Assembly (NCBI GenBank): GCA_009869945.1
Contig: WIXG01000032.1
Location: 186,001-250,000 of the forward strand
Direction: 5' to 3'
From: Mesaphorura yosii
Lineage: Eukaryota > Arthropoda > Collembola > Poduromorpha > Tullbergiidae
Length of the DNA stretch: 64,000 nt
Part shown: in pieces, positions 59,427 to 64,000 of the stretch
Position numbering within the stretch: position 1 is the first letter of the stretch
How the letters are laid out: each line of letters opens with the position of its first letter
Translations under genes and position numbers: made by a program
The notes under the pieces: model-generated
Told to the model about the DNA's origin: nothing
Seen by the model: only the letters and a program-made list of their open reading frames with translations
The model's database searches: none

Positions 59427-62041
59427 ATGAGATTTAACAAACAAGAGCTGGTCACACTTGCATCGCATTCAGAACACAAATTCCAGAAGCAGGGCGTTCT
59501 GATTCTCAGGGAAAAGTCCGACGGCTTCTTCCATCGATCAGAGAGTAAGTTTCACCATTTTGTGCTCATCTTTTGCATGATGTCGGAATGAAAATATCAA
59601 ACTGAAGTAATCACGTGAGTGTCTGGCAGTTTTTGTTTCGAGCTTATTGTGTGGCAAAGATTTGCATTTGAGTTTATACATGATCATGTTAATTTAAGGA
59701 TTCGTGAGCATGAATTTCTAGGAAACTCATAAATCATCCGACGTTGCCGTGCGCTGCGCTTCTTCACCGCATTCATCCAATACCCTAATTGTAATTGCGG
59801 TTATGACTGTATGCGTTAGGCATAAGCGGAGTGAGCAGGATAACATTTTAATTACCAAACTTTTAACTGCCGCCATGCGATAGGCGTACGCGTAGGCGCG
59901 GGGTTCACGTACGAACATGAGTTTTGAATGCAAATTAGGAAACATCATTGTGGTTAGCGTGAACATTAGCATCAGGTATGCTTTAACTTTAACTTGCTCT
60001 GGTGCAATCGTGCAATTAAGTGCGTATGATGAGTGAGTTTACAAAGCGAGTCCATTTCCAAGCTGTTCTTTCTCGACATGGAAGAAGTGGAATGGTGAGG
60101 AGGAAACAGGAAGTTGGCTCTCGTTAACTATTCCATATTTTAGCATATAAATGCTTGCTCCCGTTTTTTCTGTCTGCCTTCTCTCGAAGCCTAGGCCTCT
60201 GCGACGCTGCGGTGTGAGCGAGCAAGGGTTACATAATTTATGGGGAATTAAATGGCTTGATGGGTGCTCGTGCGTTTTCGTGTTTATTACGCCGCTATTA
60301 ATAGGATCCATTTAATGGGAATCTCTGCAGCCGTCGCCGTTGTGCGACACGACCCACACAGCTTCGACGGCATGGCGCGTGAGGCACTTCATCATCGGCG
60401 CATTATTTATTACCCGAATTGAATGTGAATTTTGAATCCAACACACATCGTTCGCATTCGCGTCCTGGTTCCAATTCCAATTCTATGCGCTTCGCCGTCT
60501 GAACTGCAAATGGCTGAGTTTTGAATTAAAATCATGTCGGTGAATATTTCGCCATTTCTCATTCGCATTTCGTTAATCGCCAATCGCGTGCCTGCTTAGA
60601 ATACAATGAAACAAGTGTAAAGTGTTCATTATTCTGAATACCATGCAGATGGAAGTACTCAGAGTAAAGGTAGCGCTAGAAAAGGCAGTGGAAAAGGAGT
60701 CAGCAAGGATGCTGCTCATTCCGACGACGACGACGATGCGGGCGGCTTCGACGAGGCACGGCAACGGCAGCAAGAAGAGTCGAATGCCTCTGCAAAGGCG
60801 AATTCTCAGCCCAAGCGGAGCAACCCGTTGAAAAAACTGAGCAGGAAGCGGAGCTCGCTGAGCTGTATCGGACCCATGAGCAGTCCAGGTATTTGGAATA
60901 GTTTGGATAATTTGCTATTCCAGTCTTTCTTCCGTCTCCGCTCGGGTCTTTTGTCTTTGGTACGGTCGGTGGTGGGCAGTTGTTTTATTCAAACTTGGTG
61001 TCGGTGGTGGTTGGGTTGCTTCTTCCTTGCGTGATTTAATTTCCAGTGTCCAATTAATCTCGGCCGACGTGACCCGCACGGTCGCTGTCAGGTACACTCG
61101 GAAGCACGAACAGGACGCTTCGAGTTCTGAAATTGAGAAATATCGAACATTTTTTATTCCGAAAATTGAAAATTTTGTTGAATTACGCGGTTTCGATTGC
61201 CATATATCAAAGTCTGTGTGTCTAATGCACTGCTCCGCGTGCGTGCGTGCGCTGCTCCGCTTCTCCGGAGCGGTAATGCTAAAAAATGGAGGAACGAGAT
61301 TATAAAATAAATTTGTCTTGACATAATAAAGAAGTATGAAACTCGTCTGCCTCTGCCGCTCCCGCTGCCGAGTGCGGCTGCAGCAGTGGCAGTTTGTTAT
61401 GCAGATGCGAACGAAGAAGAAAAAAGAAATATGTGAAGATCTTCTTGCATTACGCTACGCGATCCACAATTCACGAGCCCACTTTCTCCAGTAACAAGAT
61501 AAAGTGGCAGAGTAAAATGTCCAGAGTTCTCAGGTATCATGCACTCACACCTTCGCTTCCTCTTCCGCGTCTGCCGCCGCATCCTGCCGTCCGCCTCGCT
61601 TGTCCTGTGACGTGGCGTATGTTTCTGTGTTCATGTCGACCTGTTTTATTGATATGGCCATGCAGTACCCTCTTTTATCGTTTTATTCATCCGCTTGTTG
61701 CTTGCCCGTGCTGCCGTGCTTCCTGATTTACGCTTTACGTGCAATTGCCAATTGTAGAATTGCTGCACGTCGTTTGTGGTTTTAATTGTCACGATGATGA
61801 TGATAATCTGTTTCGTTCTGCGTATCCACAGTCAGCACCGAGCGATGGTTTCGTCTCTGCGGGAATCTGCTCTTCTACCTGAAGTCTAGAGACCAGTGGT
61901 CAGAGCCGGTGGGAGTCATTGTGCTGGAGAATTACACCGTCCGGATCGATACCAAAACCACAGCCACGTACCACCCCGGAGCGGCCGCCGGAGCCGGATC
62001 ATCGTCGTCTCATCAGCAACAAGTCTTCTACTTTGTGATCG
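59427..62041 (+). CDS. PLEKHJ1: PLEKHJ1-like PH-domain protein, 5' part only
   Basis: Exons 59427-59544, 60649-60888 and 61832-62041 give the first 189 residues. No later exon was found, so the gene probably runs past the window end. The N-terminus (MRFNKQELVTLASHSE, then QKQGVLILREK) is close to the PLEKHJ1 start. The third exon contains RWFRLCGNLLFYLKS and EPVGVIVLENYTV, the beta-strand core of this PH family, related to PHETA/sesquipedalian. Between them exon 2 inserts an 80-residue Ser/Lys/Asp-rich segment into the PH domain, between its first strands. A Gly/Ala/Ser/Gln linker interrupts a later loop. Exon 2 is 240 bases and phase-symmetric, so skipping keeps the frame. Known family features: phosphoinositide-binding PH fold, function poorly known. 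Introns here (1.1 and 0.9 kb) are far longer than elsewhere in the window. Confidence 0.75.
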
Positions 62042-64000
62042 GTAAGGAAATCCAAGCCAAAGCCAAGCCTTTGTTAATTTACGATTCAAAAATTGCAATT
62101 TGAAATCCGCACCCGCGCATTCGAGAGCTCAGTTCATCGGTTGCAGTGCAGAGTCAAAGAGTAAACAGCAAGTTTTGCTTGTTTTCTGGGCTCAAATGAC
62201 ACGTCGTGTCATACGACGTACATGTGTGATGGAAACTTCATCCGATCATGATTCATTCGCATATCGCATGTTTGGTCTTCCAATTCGCATAGTGTGAGAA
62301 ATGGGACTCTGAGTCTTTCGTTCCTGCTGCAACGGGCCGCGTGGCGGTGGCACGCCGCACCGGCAGTAAATCATACGACATGCAATTCTCAGTTTGAAAT
62401 ATGCACGAAACGACTCGGGAGAATGTTTGCCAATTTGTCACTGTGAAGGGATTCTTTTTCTGTTCTGTCTTCATCTTTTGTTTACACTCAACTCGCATCC
62501 TCGCATGGCCCGTGTCGGCCCATGCACACACGGCGAGTGGATCATTTTTCAAACTCTGTACGCCAGCTTCCTTCCTGTACGTGCCTCTGCGAACTTCTGC
62601 CACGTCATGCAGATGAGTCAAGATGAGTTGCAAGCAGGCACGGCGGCTGGCATAATTCATTTTTCGCATCTTCCTTTTATCGTAATTCAATCTCTGAGCC
62701 CAAATTAAGTTTACCAGCCGCACTGTTTCCCGTAATGGAGAAATCCGAGCCCGGAGCGCAGCATAAACACCACAGACCTGAAGCGTCCCGAAAGGATTGC
62801 TTTCACTCGCTTTCACTGCATCCGTCCATCATTTTGCGTCTTGCCAGCCTCTTCCCCGCAAGCCGACGAATGCTCATGCATCACACTGGCTATCGCGGAT
62901 CATCTGCGTTGTTAAATCGCTCGGCCTCGCATTGATGACGGCCATAATGAGGCGCAAAGTCTCACTCGCTGATTCTATCGAGGCTATTACGAAGATTTAA
63001 TGCATCGCCAGTGCAGCGCATGGATGCGGATGCGAATGACCGCGCAGGGTTCGTTCGTTCTAAATTCTTGCATTTCTGCTCACTGCTCTCCGGCTCAAGT
63101 GAGTCCGGCCGCCGTGGAAACTGGAGCGTGGCAGCAGCAGCAGCGGCATGGCAGAGCTGAGGAAGCAGCAGAGAATGAGAGAAGTGCACAGCTTTAATTT
63201 TATACACTTCATTACATTTAATTTGATTTCCATTTCCACGATTCTCGTTCTTGTACCGCTGTGCGAGAACGAGTGCGAGGAGCAGTTAGAGTTGTGCTTC
63301 TCCTCCGTGCCGTGCCATTCCATGCCGGTTCCGTTCCAGTAAAAGCAGAGTAGCAGAATTGTGCGACTACAACATTTTCCGTGCGAGGCGCTTTCACTTT
63401 GCTGCGTGACACACCGACCGTCTCATACTTCATACTCGCGCTGCTCCATTTTATTACGACGTAACCTGGAATCGGAATCCAGTGTGCACCGGGCTGAACC
63501 AAATTGCACGGTACAACTCCACTGGCAGCATGCAATTCGCAAGCAGAGGCAGAAAGAAACACAAAAGACACGACACTGGCAAAGTGGAGTGCCTATTGCG
63601 AAAGCGAAAAATCGAAGTTAAATTATATGGCATGGGAAACGGTTCAGGAAAGAAAAGAAAAAGAACGTGGCGATGCTAAAAACTAAAAACCTTTGCAACT
63701 CTGCAAAGAAAATGCAAAATAAAAATTCTATTTCTCACTCGGCTTCGGTATCGCCGCAATTTAAATACAAATTCGTGAATCCGAGTGCTGCTGTGAGATT
63801 TTGATTTCGTTTTCGTTCCTGCCTTTCCAATTCATTAACCCGAATGCGCCTTCTTCCGTGCGTGCGTGCAGTAGGAACCCGACTGGGGTAATTTGAGCAC
63901 ACTTTGCGTCTCGAGCATTCACTCACTCTCTCCGTCCGTCCGTGGCAAAGTGCTCTCCATCTCTTTACGATTATGACAATGCGTGGCAGCCACTTAATTT
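62042..64000. other. Probable intron of the PLEKHJ1-like gene
   Basis: Follows a consensus GTAAGG donor. No exon completing the PH domain was found up to the window end. Many short frames overlap on both strands without domain or splice support. Confidence 0.45.

Overview
This 64 kb window is nuclear DNA from a eukaryote with compact genes. Coding regions are cut by GT-AG introns, most of them 58-100 bases long. Polyadenylation signals follow many stop codons, and TTAATT-rich intergenic DNA lies between genes. The gene content points to an ecdysozoan animal, most likely an arthropod: an animal haem peroxidase with peroxinectin-like features, a Piwi protein, a relaxin-type LRR GPCR, and small secreted cysteine-rich peptides. 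The lineage is not fixed; a springtail or crustacean would fit. Exon models were built by hand from splice consensus plus an open frame, and every complete model closes in phase.

Layout. 3.0-6.4 kb: an unrecognised basic nuclear-type protein, then an ataxin-3 (Josephin) deubiquitinase. 7.3-12.3 kb: a 12-exon secreted haem peroxidase, convergent with a secreted-looking 5-hydroxyisourate hydrolase. 14.1-15.9 kb: an INCENP-like protein with an AT-hook. 19.0-22.7 kb: syndapin/PACSIN. 24.5-28.8 kb: Piwi (19 exons). 31.0-34.8 kb: a CFAP97/hemingway-like protein and, on the other strand, a small secreted Gly/Ser/Asn-rich protein. 36.3-42.8 kb: SMYD4 and a type-C LGR (relaxin-receptor-like) GPCR. 46.9-47.6 kb: an unrecognised 174-residue protein. 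51.2-53.8 kb: an F-box/LRR protein. 56.2-57.5 kb: a convergent pair of secreted cysteine-rich peptides, one a tandem CS-alpha-beta (defensin/drosomycin-like) protein and one a single-WAP-domain protein. 59.4 kb to the window end: the 5' part of a PLEKHJ1-like PH-domain gene.

These are mostly independent housekeeping, germline and signalling genes, not one pathway. The peroxidase and the 56-57 kb peptide pair are the plausible host-defence components. The most unusual points are a Gly-rich, basic insertion with a furin-like site inside the peroxidase fold, the tandem CS-alpha-beta/WAP pair, the secretory leader on an otherwise catalytically complete HIU hydrolase, the INCENP-like protein without a recognisable TSS motif, and a phase-symmetric cassette exon splitting the PH domain of the PLEKHJ1-like protein. 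No CRISPR array, tRNA, rRNA or intact transposon was seen.
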